Below are positions 9,035-17,468 of a stretch of DNA of 64,000 nucleotides, one piece after another. The notes beneath the pieces were generated by a model. That model ran no database searches. It was not told where the DNA came from and was given only the letters and a program-made list of their open reading frames with translations. The translations under genes and the position numbers were made by a program. Every line of letters begins with the position of its first letter. Position 1 is the stretch's first letter. Location: assembly GCF_030758295.1 (NCBI RefSeq), contig NZ_CP132335.1:2270412-2334411 (forward strand). The letters run 5' to 3'. Source of the stretch: Pararhizobium sp. IMCC21322 (GTDB lineage Bacteria > Pseudomonadota > Alphaproteobacteria > Rhizobiales > GCA-2746425).

Positions 9035-9918
9035 GACCCGCCACACTGTCACAAAACACTGGTTTCGCAGTCAGATTTTACAGCGCCACGCGCGTCATTC
9101 ATTGGCGGAACTGGATCGTTATGGTCCTCCTGGCTGTGGGTGCAGTCTTCATGCTATTGCCATTTTTATGGACGTTTTCAACCAGTCTGCGACCAGTCGC
9201 TGAAGCTTATCGCTTACCGCCCAGTTTCTTCCCTGATCAGTTTGATGTCTCGTCCTATGGAAAGTTGAAGGATGGTCCTATCCCGTTTCTCCCCATGTAT
9301 TGGAACAGCTTTCTGGTGGCAGCCATCACGACAATTGGAGTGGTGTTTACCAGCGCGATGGCGGCTTTTGCATTCTCCCGCCTTCGGTTTCCAGGATCAA
9401 ACATCCTGTTTGCCTCAATGCTGATCGGACTAATGGTGCCGCCAGCACTGGTGCTCATCCCGCTGTTTTTCGGGCTGGCCGCATTGGGGCTGATCGACAC
9501 ACTCTGGTCGCTTATCTTACCTGCCCTTGCCAATCCGTTGGCCATATTGATGATGCGCGAGTTTATGCGCAGTCAGCCCCGTGAATATGAAGAAAGCGCC
9601 TTTGTCGACGGTGCCAGCTACTGGACCATCTTCTGGCGCATATCATTGCCGCAAATGGGGCCGCCAATTGCGGCTCTCTCGATTATCGTTTTCACCACAA
9701 GCTGGAACAATTTCCTGTTGCCGCTTGTGTTCATTCGCTCGTTCGATGTGATGACATTACCGGTCGGTATTCTGTCGCTGTTTGGCAGTTATGGAGCCGA
9801 GGAATTGTCTGTCATTCTGGCAGCTGTCGCCCTGTCCATATTACCCCTGTTGCTGGTTTTTCTGATCGCACAACGGTTCATCGTGGAAAGCATTGCCAGT
9901 ACGGGAGTGAAGAAATGA
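9031..9918 (+). CDS. ABC sugar transporter permease (MalG/UgpE type)
   Basis: This is the second inner-membrane permease, 295 residues with six helices. The EAA loop appears as EESAFVDGASYWTIFWRISL near residues 186-206, followed by the characteristic FTTSWNNFLLPLVF segment of MalG-type subunits. It overlaps the preceding permease gene by 4 bases. At its 3' end the sequence AAATGA overlaps its stop with the ATG of a 10-codon mini-frame (9915-9947) that leads to the AraC regulator gene. Confidence 0.92.
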   Translation: MRPATLSQNTGFAVRFYSATRVIHWRNWIVMVLLAVGAVFMLLPFLWTFSTSLRPVAEAYRLPPSFFPDQFDVSSYGKLKDGPIPFLPMYWNSFLVAAITTIGVVFTSAMAAFAFSRLRFPGSNILFASMLIGLMVPPALVLIPLFFGLAALGLIDTLWSLILPALANPLAILMMREFMRSQPREYEESAFVDGASYWTIFWRISLPQMGPPIAALSIIVFTTSWNNFLLPLVFIRSFDVMTLPVGILSLFGSYGAEELSVILAAVALSILPLLLVFLIAQRFIVESIASTGVKK

Positions 9919-9947
9919 ACGTCGCAATTTACATGGTAGGATCGTAG
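9915..9947 (+). other. Ten-codon mini-frame bridging permease and regulator genes
   Basis: An ATG overlaps the permease stop (ATGA) and opens a frame coding MNVAIYMVGS that ends in TAG at 9945-9947, three bases before the AraC start at 9951. It could pass ribosomes from one cistron to the next by stop-restart coupling, or be the residue of a gene that once followed the permease. A function as a peptide is not supported. Confidence 0.3.
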
Positions 9948-9950
9948 ATT

Positions 9951-10850
9951 ATGCTTGGATCTCAGGCCAGTCAGTATACAGGCTCCATCGCGGGTTATGA
10001 AATCGGTGTTCCGGAAATCTTCCGGTTTGGCTACGCTCAGTTTCAATCGTCGGTCGCCACATCCGATGACTGGGCACATCATCAGGGAGCCGAGCTGGTC
10101 TTTCTGCTGGAAGGGGATGCCTGCTGGGAGTTGGAAGATGATTTCCTGGTCCCGCTGTCCGCGGGCCAATGCGCATTGTTTCCCTCGCAATTGAAACACC
10201 GGATTACCAACGGTATTTATCCTCCCTGTGCCTCTTTCTGGATGGTGATGACAGCTGTCAATGAACAGATCAGGCCCGCTATGCTGACCGACAGCAACCG
10301 TACGCTTTTTGAAAGTGCTCTGGGGCGCAGCGGGTTGACGCGGCCAATTTCGGAGCAGGGGCTGAACAGCATCTCCTGTGTTATCCGAATAATGAAAGAC
10401 AAGCGGATTTACTCTGGCGCGCCGCTTCTGATCTCGGAGTTGAGGGCACATCTGCATTTGATCATGGTCGAAACGTGGAAGGCACATGAAACAAATCCGG
10501 GAAATGAATCGCCAGATGAACTGGTGCAAAAGGTCCTGGAGATCATCCACGATGACGTGAATGAATGGCCGCAGGTATCAGTGCTGGCACAGAGGCTTGG
10601 CTGTACGCGCGGGCATCTCCATGCCGTTTTTCGGCGCGAGGTTGGAATGGCGCCGAGTGACTATGTGCAACGTTTGCGCATTAAAAAAGCCTGTGAATGG
10701 CTCAGCGATGGCGCCCTTTCAATTACGGACATCGCGCACGATATGGGCTTCGCCAGTTCGCAGCATTTTTCAAGAACATTCCGTAAATATCTCGGCCTGA
10801 CACCGACCGATTATCGCGGTCAACGCTACCGCAGCACGGTGGGATCATGA
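9951..10850 (+). CDS. AraC-family transcriptional regulator with cupin sensor domain
   Basis: This 299-residue protein should control the surrounding catabolic operon in response to a sugar. The N-terminal 130 residues resemble the AraC cupin domain, with WAHHQGAELVFLLEGDACWE and an AGQCALFP turn. Residues from about 185 to 295 form the double helix-turn-helix: SVLAQRLGCTRGHLHAVFRR for the first unit, and SITDIAHDMGFASSQHFSRT followed by GLTPTDYR for the second. An AGGAT site lies 9 bases before the ATG. The gene lies between the permease and ATPase genes on the same strand and overlaps the ATPase start by 4 bases, so it is made with the transporter, an arrangement that would allow positive feedback. 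Confidence 0.9.
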   Translation: MLGSQASQYTGSIAGYEIGVPEIFRFGYAQFQSSVATSDDWAHHQGAELVFLLEGDACWELEDDFLVPLSAGQCALFPSQLKHRITNGIYPPCASFWMVMTAVNEQIRPAMLTDSNRTLFESALGRSGLTRPISEQGLNSISCVIRIMKDKRIYSGAPLLISELRAHLHLIMVETWKAHETNPGNESPDELVQKVLEIIHDDVNEWPQVSVLAQRLGCTRGHLHAVFRREVGMAPSDYVQRLRIKKACEWLSDGALSITDIAHDMGFASSQHFSRTFRKYLGLTPTDYRGQRYRSTVGS

Positions 10851-11929
10851 GCCATCTACAACTGAAAGGCCTCAAAAAATCCTACAAGGCGCTTCAGGTT
10901 ATTCATGGTGTCGATCTGGAAATCGAGGAGGGAGAGTTTCTGGTCTTTGTCGGCCCCTCGGGCTGCGGCAAATCCACAATCCTGAGAATGATCGCAGGAT
11001 TGGAAACAATCACGAGTGGCGAGCTTTTGATCAATGGCCAGATCGTCAATGACGAAGCACCCGTAAAACGCGGTGTCGCCATGGTTTTCCAGTCTTATGC
11101 GCTGTATCCGAATATGACTGTGAGGCAGAACCTGTCCTTTGGTCTGGAGCAGGCACGGTTGTCAAAACCGGAGATCAAGCGTCTCGTTGACGAAGCCGCC
11201 AGCACGCTGAAGATTGAGATGTTGTTGGATCGGCGTCCCGGCGAATTATCCGGAGGCCAAAGCCAGCGAGTGGCGATTGGACGCGCGATTGTCCGACACC
11301 CGGATTTGTTTTTGTTCGATGAGCCCTTGTCCAACCTTGATGCGGAATTGCGCGTGCATATGCGCGTGGAAATAAAAGCGCTGCATGAGCGCCTCAAGCG
11401 CACAATGATCTATGTGACTCATGATCAGGTCGAAGCCATGACCATGGCCGACCGAATTGTCGTCTTCAGGGATGGTAAAATAGAGCAGGTTGGCACGCCG
11501 CTGGAGCTGTATAACGCGCCGGTCAACAAGTTTGTCGCTGCCTTTATCGGCTCGCCGCAAATGAATTTTCTGAACGCGACAGTTTCAGGAGATGAAAACT
11601 ACGCTCTTCCCGGTGGACAATTGTGCCGTCAATCGGTCGCAACCAGCGCCGTTGGAAGCGATTTCACGCTTGGTTTGCGGCCTGAACATATTCAGCTTGG
11701 CGCTCCGGACCAGAGCCTGTTGAAAGGCCGTGTGCTGCTGGTGGAACAGCTGGGGGGTGAGTCGTTTTTATATCTGCAACTGGAAGATCACCCCGATCAG
11801 TTTGTTGCAAAAGTTCCGGGCCAGACTGCCGTCAAGACCGGCGAGAGTGTTGGCCTGAATATTGAGCCAAAACTGATGTACCAATTTGATGCAGCAACAG
11901 GTGCGTGTCTGCAATCCCCGCAAATGTGA
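10847..11929 (+). CDS. ABC sugar transporter ATPase (MalK/UgpC/MsmK type)
   Basis: This 360-residue nucleotide-binding subunit powers the sugar importer. The motifs are complete: Walker A GPSGCGKST at residues 36-44, the Q-loop in VFQSYALYPNMTV, signature LSGGQSQRVAIGRA, Walker B LFLFDEPLSNLD, and the switch histidine in VTHDQVEAMT. The C-terminal third has the TOBE/OB-fold region of MalK-type proteins, including LGLRPEHIQLG. It starts on the ATGA that ends the AraC gene and is the last gene of the + strand unit; about 60 bases separate it from a convergent gene. Confidence 0.93.
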   Translation: MSHLQLKGLKKSYKALQVIHGVDLEIEEGEFLVFVGPSGCGKSTILRMIAGLETITSGELLINGQIVNDEAPVKRGVAMVFQSYALYPNMTVRQNLSFGLEQARLSKPEIKRLVDEAASTLKIEMLLDRRPGELSGGQSQRVAIGRAIVRHPDLFLFDEPLSNLDAELRVHMRVEIKALHERLKRTMIYVTHDQVEAMTMADRIVVFRDGKIEQVGTPLELYNAPVNKFVAAFIGSPQMNFLNATVSGDENYALPGGQLCRQSVATSAVGSDFTLGLRPEHIQLGAPDQSLLKGRVLLVEQLGGESFLYLQLEDHPDQFVAKVPGQTAVKTGESVGLNIEPKLMYQFDAATGACLQSPQM

Positions 11930-11987
11930 TGGCGCGGTGGGACTACGACAACGCCTGATTTACATCGCTCATGGTGTAGAAGGTATC

Positions 11988-12542
11988 TCAGATATCCTTT
12001 TGCCCAAGGGCTTCCCGGATGGCGTCAAGATTTGACTGTGAACCGGGGTTCTGGGGGCTGATGGTCAGCACGTCTTCGAAAGCTTCGGCAGCTTTTGCCA
12101 GTTGATTGCCGCGAATATGCACCAGTCCGCGCCCGGCAATAGCGCCAAAATGGCGCGGTTCCCGTTTCAGGGTTTCGGCAATATCGGCAAGCGAGGCCGG
12201 CAGGTTCTGCATCAGGTAATGCACCGTTGCACGCTTGTTCCACCCTTCAGCATAATCGGGAGCAAGTTTAATCATCTCATCAAATACGCTGCGTGCCTGC
12301 GCAAGGTCTGAATTATTCATGGCGTCCATGCCCTGACGCATCAATTGCTGCAACTCTTCGTTGGGAGCCGTGTGCCAGATTTCCCAGATCTGTTGTTCCA
12401 CAACAGCCGCCTCGCCAGCATCAGCTGCCGACTTCAACTCATCGAACAGGTCTGGAAGGCGCGGGTCAGCTTGGTCAGCAAAGCTGTTGCCTGGCAAAAG
12501 CGTGAGAAAAATAATTAAGAACAGGGATCGGAGCACAAGCAT
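11988..12542 (-). CDS. Secreted tetratricopeptide repeat protein
   Basis: This protein of about 184 residues has an N-terminal signal peptide (MLVLRSLFLIIFLTLLPGNSFA) and two or three TPR units covering most of the rest, for example MDAMNNSDLAQARSVFDEM, AEGWNKRATVHYLMQNLPAS and GRGLVHIRGNQLAKAAEAFE. TPR proteins act as protein-binding scaffolds; the partner here is unknown. The frame extends upstream to 12641, but that extension lacks a signal sequence, so the ATG at 12542 is preferred, although its AGGA site lies unusually close to the start. Similar short periplasmic TPR proteins are common in Hyphomicrobiales. Confidence 0.72.
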   Translation of the reverse strand: MLVLRSLFLIIFLTLLPGNSFADQADPRLPDLFDELKSAADAGEAAVVEQQIWEIWHTAPNEELQQLMRQGMDAMNNSDLAQARSVFDEMIKLAPDYAEGWNKRATVHYLMQNLPASLADIAETLKREPRHFGAIAGRGLVHIRGNQLAKAAEAFEDVLTISPQNPGSQSNLDAIREALGQKDI

Positions 12543-12718
12543 TCCTAAGAATATGGCACGATGCCAAAGCTTGGCAAGGGGTGATCCACAATGGAGTTCA
12601 GACCCCTGCATTACCCAAGCGACCTCTGGTCTATTGAACACAGCTTAGGCATCACCAGGAACGAAGCTGGCTTCACCTACAACGAGAGCCGCACACATTA
12701 GAAAACGCGATGGCCATA

Positions 12719-14593
12719 TTAAGCTCGCCTCCGTTTTTGCGAATGGAACCCTATTGATTTCCCGTCTTCGTATTTGCTCCATTCCCAATCAGCCAATAGT
12801 TCGGAAATAGCAGCCGATGGCACTGGTCTGCTGAAGTGGAAGCCCTGGACTTCCTTGCACCCAAGATTTTTTAGTAATGTTGCTTGCTCAATGGTTTCCA
12901 CGCCTTCGGCATTTGTGGTCATTCCCATAGAGGCGCCAAGGTTGATGACCGCTTCGATAATGCTGTCAGCCTCGGAAGACGAGCCCAAATCTTGCGTGAA
13001 TGATTTGTCGATCTTGATTTTGTCAAAAGGAAAACAACGCAGATAGCTGAGGCTTGAGTAGCCGGTGCCAAAATCATCCATCGCAATCCTGACGCCCAGT
13101 GCCTGCAATTCTGTGAGCACCGATATGGTTTCGTCGGTGTCGCTCAACAGGACCCCTTCGGTGATTTCAATTTCCAGACGGGCAGGGTTGATATCTTCAG
13201 CCTCAAGTGCATTTCGGACAGTGGCAACCAAATTGCCATGCCGGAATTGAACAGGTGACACGTTCACCGCAAACGTTAGTTCGGGCCAGTTCCTTGCTTC
13301 ACGGCAAGCCCGGCGTATTACCCAGTCCCCGATGGGGACAATGAGACCACACTCTTCTGCTAACGGGATGAATTTCTCGGTTGAGATCGGCCCGTCCTTT
13401 TTGTGGTTCCATCTCAGCAATGCCTCAACGCCTTTGATCGTAGTCGTCGCCAGATCTATCTGCGGCTGATAATGCAGCTCGAACTCATCCTCCAGGATTG
13501 CCGTCCTCAGGCTTGTCTGAATCTTTTTACGGGTAAGCAGAGCATCATTCATCTCCTCTTCAAAATACTGATAAGTACCGCGCTCTCCGCTTTTGGCCTT
13601 GTACAAGGCCTGATCTGCATGGCGCAGCATTGCCTGACCGTCGATTTCGTTACCAGCGGTTCGCAACGATATGCCGATGCTAACCCCAGTCATGACTTCG
13701 TTTCCATCCAAATCAAACGGTTCTGAGAATGCTGCGATCAATCGTTCGGCAAGGGCCGAGGATCCAGAAGGCTGGTCAGCGTGTTTCTGGATGATTGCAA
13801 ATTCATCACCGCCGAGCCGTGAAAGTACATCATTGCCGCGCAAGGAAGATGTCATCCGTTCGGCGGCTTGTTTCAACAACCGATCGCCAGCGGCGTGACC
13901 GAGAATGTCATTGACTTCCTTGAAATGATCCAGATCGATGCAGAGAACAGCCAGAGAGGTTTTTTGGCGATCAGCGTCTCCGATAGAGTGCAAAAGCCAC
14001 TCATTGAAAACGGAGCGGTTGGGCAAATTGGTAAGAGGATCGTGACTTGCAAGAAAAGATGACTGCTCGCTTGCACGCCTGAGAAGGTTCAAAGGGAATG
14101 TCCGCAGGAAGAAAAATGCACCAAAAGCAATAATCAACGTCACCAAAAGCAGCAAAGCGGAACTATTGGCTACTTTGAGAAGACTGTGGGTGACGACAAG
14201 ATATCCGACCTCGCGCCCGGCATCATGGAGCGGTTGTGTAACCGAAACATACGGTTTGAGGACATTATCGACACCTGTCTGCGTCACAGTTTCAGCGTCA
14301 GCATTCTTGACTTCGATTTTGTGTGCCAGATGGTCAACTTCGATCAACTCATTGATGCGAAGGGTCTCAAACTGCCACAAAGCCGGGTTGCGCCCTATGA
14401 GTTGCGAAAGGGTTTTGGCGTGCAGTTTGGCTTCTGATTCAATTTGGCCGCGTTCTAATTGTGCGCTGTAGTAGTAGTGCAGCAGCGGCGGAAAAACCGC
14501 GATAAAAATTGCAACTAAAAGTGCCATCAGCGTGGAAAATTGAACCATGCCGGGCGCAGTCTGCGGTGTTGTCATTGATGTTGGGGATTTCAT
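12719..14593 (-). CDS. Membrane-anchored GGDEF-EAL cyclic-di-GMP enzyme
   Basis: This 624-residue protein should make and/or break cyclic di-GMP. It has an N-terminal helix (FSTLMALLVAIFIAVFPPLL), a periplasmic segment of about 100 residues, and a second helix (LLLLVTLIIAFGAFFF). A GGDEF domain follows with an intact RLGGDEF core and an RxxD inhibitory site (RGND) five residues before it, then an EAL domain. The EAL domain keeps its catalytic residues: EALLRW, NVSP, EITEG, DDFGTGYSSL, KIDKSF and EGVET. Both activities therefore look possible. The ATG at 14593 lies 7 bases after the stop of the PstS-like gene, with GGTGA upstream, so the two are probably coupled. The periplasmic segment is the likely receiver of that protein's signal. 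Confidence 0.87.
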   Translation of the reverse strand: MKSPTSMTTPQTAPGMVQFSTLMALLVAIFIAVFPPLLHYYYSAQLERGQIESEAKLHAKTLSQLIGRNPALWQFETLRINELIEVDHLAHKIEVKNADAETVTQTGVDNVLKPYVSVTQPLHDAGREVGYLVVTHSLLKVANSSALLLLVTLIIAFGAFFFLRTFPLNLLRRASEQSSFLASHDPLTNLPNRSVFNEWLLHSIGDADRQKTSLAVLCIDLDHFKEVNDILGHAAGDRLLKQAAERMTSSLRGNDVLSRLGGDEFAIIQKHADQPSGSSALAERLIAAFSEPFDLDGNEVMTGVSIGISLRTAGNEIDGQAMLRHADQALYKAKSGERGTYQYFEEEMNDALLTRKKIQTSLRTAILEDEFELHYQPQIDLATTTIKGVEALLRWNHKKDGPISTEKFIPLAEECGLIVPIGDWVIRRACREARNWPELTFAVNVSPVQFRHGNLVATVRNALEAEDINPARLEIEITEGVLLSDTDETISVLTELQALGVRIAMDDFGTGYSSLSYLRCFPFDKIKIDKSFTQDLGSSSEADSIIEAVINLGASMGMTTNAEGVETIEQATLLKNLGCKEVQGFHFSRPVPSAAISELLADWEWSKYEDGKSIGFHSQKRRRA

Positions 14594-14600
14594 CTCAGTG

Positions 14601-15416
14601 TCACCGCGCTGGCGCATGGTTGGTTGCGGCCAGTATGGATTGCGCCTTTTCAGAAAAGACAAAATCGAAAAATTGAGAAGCCATGTTTGACTGGCGCTGC
14701 GTTTTCACAATGTACAAGCTCTTGCGGAGCCTCAGGTCCTGGCTGGAATCACCACCAACTTCCGGCAGAATACCATTGAGGGGCAAAACCTTTACGCGTC
14801 TGTTCTCTGTCATAATCTGGCCCATAGCGATTGCACCTATGGATCCATCCAGTTGTTCAAGCATATCGGCGTTGTCCTGATCATTTATCGCTTTCAGCAA
14901 GCCCGGTCTTTGATGCGCGGCTTTGATGGCCTGCGACATTCCGTCAGACAGGCCGCTCAAAATTTGTGTGTCTGTTTCCGACATTGGCCGAAGAACCAGT
15001 CTCACTGGTTGACCGGATGGCCAATAAGTCATTTCCCCGGAATACATCTGTGCAAGTTGCTCGGTTGTTACCGCATCCGCATCTGTGCCTGATGATGTGG
15101 CAACAGCAAGAGGCGTTATGGCATAAAGCCTTGCTTCAACCCCCTGTACTTTTTCGTCCCTTTTCAATACACGCGACGCGACTGAAAGATCGATGACACC
15201 TGCGATCAGGGCTTTTATGCCTCCCGAGCTTCCCAGGCTGGGAAGAACCTCTATCATTGCGCCGGGGTTTTGTTTTTCAAAGGCAGCACCAAGCAGAGTC
15301 ATACCGCCCAGCGCAGCACCGGTTCCACCGATACGCAGGGTGTCTCCGTGGGCTATTCCGTTAGCGCTGACGATCAGGAATGAAAAAATTCCGGTAAGTA
15401 TTGATGATAGACGCAT
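14601..15416 (-). CDS. PstS-like periplasmic solute-binding protein
   Basis: This 271-residue protein has a signal peptide of about 24 residues and the phosphate-binding-protein fold. The mature region begins DTLRIGGTGAALGGMTLL, then has LPSLGSSGGIKALIAGVIDLSVASR, which resembles the PstS ligand loop, and ends with FFDFVFSEKAQSIL. No pstCAB genes are nearby. Instead, the gene is directly followed by the GGDEF-EAL gene, which suggests a sensor role: the ligand-bound protein would touch the periplasmic part of that enzyme. Whether the ligand is phosphate or another oxyanion is not known. The start at 15416 gives a normal signal peptide. Confidence 0.82.
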   Translation of the reverse strand: MRLSSILTGIFSFLIVSANGIAHGDTLRIGGTGAALGGMTLLGAAFEKQNPGAMIEVLPSLGSSGGIKALIAGVIDLSVASRVLKRDEKVQGVEARLYAITPLAVATSSGTDADAVTTEQLAQMYSGEMTYWPSGQPVRLVLRPMSETDTQILSGLSDGMSQAIKAAHQRPGLLKAINDQDNADMLEQLDGSIGAIAMGQIMTENRRVKVLPLNGILPEVGGDSSQDLRLRKSLYIVKTQRQSNMASQFFDFVFSEKAQSILAATNHAPAR

Positions 15417-15871
15417 TGTGATCCTGGCGCTTAAATTGTATTAACCTAGCGATTGTAGAGGCTGTTCATAAAAGCGTGAAGAATTACACAATAATGAAAA
15501 AAGTAATTGATAGAATGTAATTCCGATTTTTCTTCAGAATTACATCACGACTTCCTTACGTGAATCCAGTCAATTCGGATCACTCTTTCCCAGATAGATC
15601 GCATTATATTTTCAAAAATATCGCCACCAATCTGTGCTGCTTGCAGCTGCTATTTGCGACGGACGGCGGATAATTTCGTAACGCCAGTCTGTTGTTTGCA
15701 TATTGCGGACTGCCGGGGGACGAGCAGCGCAAGACCCGGTCGATGCGGGCCGAGGCAAAGCGCGATGAGGCCTCCGACAAAACTATGCTGAACTTATTTG
15801 AAACCGGCCGATCTCAACGCTGGCGATGACAAGGGCGTTTTCACACGCATCGGGATATTCTGGTGAGCCCC
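15417..15871. other. Non-coding stretch, AT-rich then GC-rich
   Basis: The first part (15417-15640) is AT-rich and probably holds the promoter of the PstS-like gene, including the dyad annotated separately. The second part (about 15650-15870) is richer in G+C and contains a short protein-like stretch without a start (frame through 15709-15830) that matches no family I recognise. It may be a gene remnant or the trailing region of the homospermidine synthase gene. Confidence 0.5.
15515..15545. promoter_or_regulatory. Inverted repeat upstream of the PstS-like/GGDEF-EAL operon
   Basis: ATGTAATTC at 15515-15523 is mirrored exactly by GAATTACAT at 15537-15545 across 13 bases, and a further GAATTACA copy lies at 15481-15488. 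The spacing of the two arms is about two helical turns, centre to centre. The site is about 100 bases upstream of the operon start, a plausible operator for a dimeric regulator that is not identified. Confidence 0.45.
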
Positions 15872-17287
15872 CTAGAGCGGCACACCAATGGTGCGGGGAT
15901 CGGCCTGGATTTCACGAGGCGTAGTGAGTGGATGTCGGCCAAACAGGCTTTTGCCATCCGCAAACGGTGCTTTTACCCGGTGGGTATAGACATTGCCGAG
16001 ATAGGGTTCAGCAATCCCGAGTATGAAATCAGTGTCCAGATCCTCGGGCTCCAGCAAGCCTTCGCGTGGATGAGCCATCACATAGAGTATCGATGAAATG
16101 AGCCCGGCTATAACCTGCAGGCTGGTGGCGTTTGTCGTCTTGTAGGCTCGGGAAATTTCTGTGGAAACCTCCGAACCATACCACGCCACTTCATCGGTGG
16201 TGTCGCGGAAAATCATGACGCCAAGAGAGTCGATGCCACGATCAATTTCTTCCAGCATCACCCGAACCGGCCCATCCGGGTGCCAGTCGTTTCCAGAAGC
16301 GTTGATGACCGTATCCTGTGCTGCAGGGCAGGGCTGATAGCAGAAATAGGATGTGGGTTGATAAAGCAGTTCATCGCCATCACGCAGCGAGAGAAAATTG
16401 GCAATCGTGAAGGCTTCCACATGCGGAATGACCATTCCTGAGAACACGCCAAAAGTGGGTGAGTATCCAAGGGAGTGGTAAAGCGCAGAGCGCGTATCAA
16501 CTTCCAGATAGCGCACACCGCTGGCATCAAGGACAAAAGGTGCAATGGCTTCGTCTACGGGTTCATGGGTGCCGAAGGGAACGCAGATTTTCTCAGATGC
16601 CTCTTCCAGCAGCCCGTATATGGACCATGTGTTCAGCGCCATCTTTTCAGTGGACGGCGTGTCTGGTCGCTGGTCATCCATCTCGGTTATGATCACAGAG
16701 GTAATACCGAGCGTCTGAGCAAGCTCTGCCCAATCGGTTTGTAAGCGAGGTTGTGAGAACTCCGACCCCAGTACCTCTTGCCCCAGCATGCAGATAAGGC
16801 GCTTGGCAAAATGGCTGACGATGCCCGGATTGGCACCGTGACAGGTAATGGCGGTCGCGCCGCCGGAAAAGCGTTTCTTGGCTTGCTGTATGTCGCTGAA
16901 GCGCCCCCCATTATTGATCATATCTTCTGAGCCGACGAGATCCGCCCAGATTTCAAAACTGGTATCAACATAAAGAATGGAGCGTCGCTGACAGTACTCG
17001 ATCAGGGCCTTGCTGCAGATGTTTACAGATGCATTGACCAGAATGCCTGAGCCATCGTTGAAAAACTGGTCCAGCACATCATCCAGATTCTTGGAATTTA
17101 TGCAGCTTTCGACAAAGGATACGCCGTGATCCTGATGCAAATCAGCGCGGTCAAAGCTCTCTGAAACAACGAAAAAACGGGCCGGGTCCAAGTCTATATG
17201 ATTGAAGATAATGTCGAGGCCCGCATTACCGATGGAGCCAAACCCCAGCAGCACGAACGTACCGTCAAAACTCTGTTTCTGTGACAT
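15872..17287 (-). CDS. hss: Homospermidine synthase
   Basis: This 471-residue cytoplasmic enzyme joins two aminobutyl groups, from putrescine or spermidine, to give homospermidine in an NAD-dependent reaction (EC 2.5.1.44). It starts with a Rossmann nucleotide site (FVLLGFGSIGNAGLDII) and carries the ITCHGANPGIVSHFAKRL segment typical of bacterial homospermidine synthases and the related saccharopine dehydrogenases. The length fits the bacterial enzyme of about 475 residues. Homospermidine is a common polyamine of Hyphomicrobiales, which supports both the call and the taxonomic reading. The gene stands alone, with about 180 bases upstream for a promoter. Confidence 0.9.
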   Translation of the reverse strand: MSQKQSFDGTFVLLGFGSIGNAGLDIIFNHIDLDPARFFVVSESFDRADLHQDHGVSFVESCINSKNLDDVLDQFFNDGSGILVNASVNICSKALIEYCQRRSILYVDTSFEIWADLVGSEDMINNGGRFSDIQQAKKRFSGGATAITCHGANPGIVSHFAKRLICMLGQEVLGSEFSQPRLQTDWAELAQTLGITSVIITEMDDQRPDTPSTEKMALNTWSIYGLLEEASEKICVPFGTHEPVDEAIAPFVLDASGVRYLEVDTRSALYHSLGYSPTFGVFSGMVIPHVEAFTIANFLSLRDGDELLYQPTSYFCYQPCPAAQDTVINASGNDWHPDGPVRVMLEEIDRGIDSLGVMIFRDTTDEVAWYGSEVSTEISRAYKTTNATSLQVIAGLISSILYVMAHPREGLLEPEDLDTDFILGIAEPYLGNVYTHRVKAPFADGKSLFGRHPLTTPREIQADPRTIGVPL

Positions 17288-17468
17288 GCAGGCCTTCCAA
17301 GGGGAGCGTCTGGGAGAGGGAGGATTCTGATTGTGGATAGGATGATCTTACAGGACTGAAACTGAAAAGTTCAATTGGGAATTGCTTTTTTCAGTGGAAT
17401 TCATCCTTGCAGCGCATTTGTGACAGGACCATGACATCGTCATAACCCGCAACAATTATGCGTTTGCG

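Noticed and set aside
9789-10550. Open frame of 253 codons on the - strand opposite the AraC gene
   Set aside because: The + strand gene has a complete AraC helix-turn-helix; the antisense frame has no motif or ribosome site.
1-11929. Integrative element or genomic island with mobility genes
   Set aside because: The gene set looks accessory, but no integrase, transposase, tRNA or flanking repeat is visible in the window.
14601-15416. True phosphate transporter receptor gene pstS
   Set aside because: No pstC, pstA, pstB or phoU gene is adjacent, and the gene is coupled to a GGDEF-EAL gene instead.
15709-15830. Possible transposase remnant in the GC-rich patch
   Set aside because: No terminal inverted repeats, no target-site duplication and no recognisable transposase motif; kept only as an unexplained patch.
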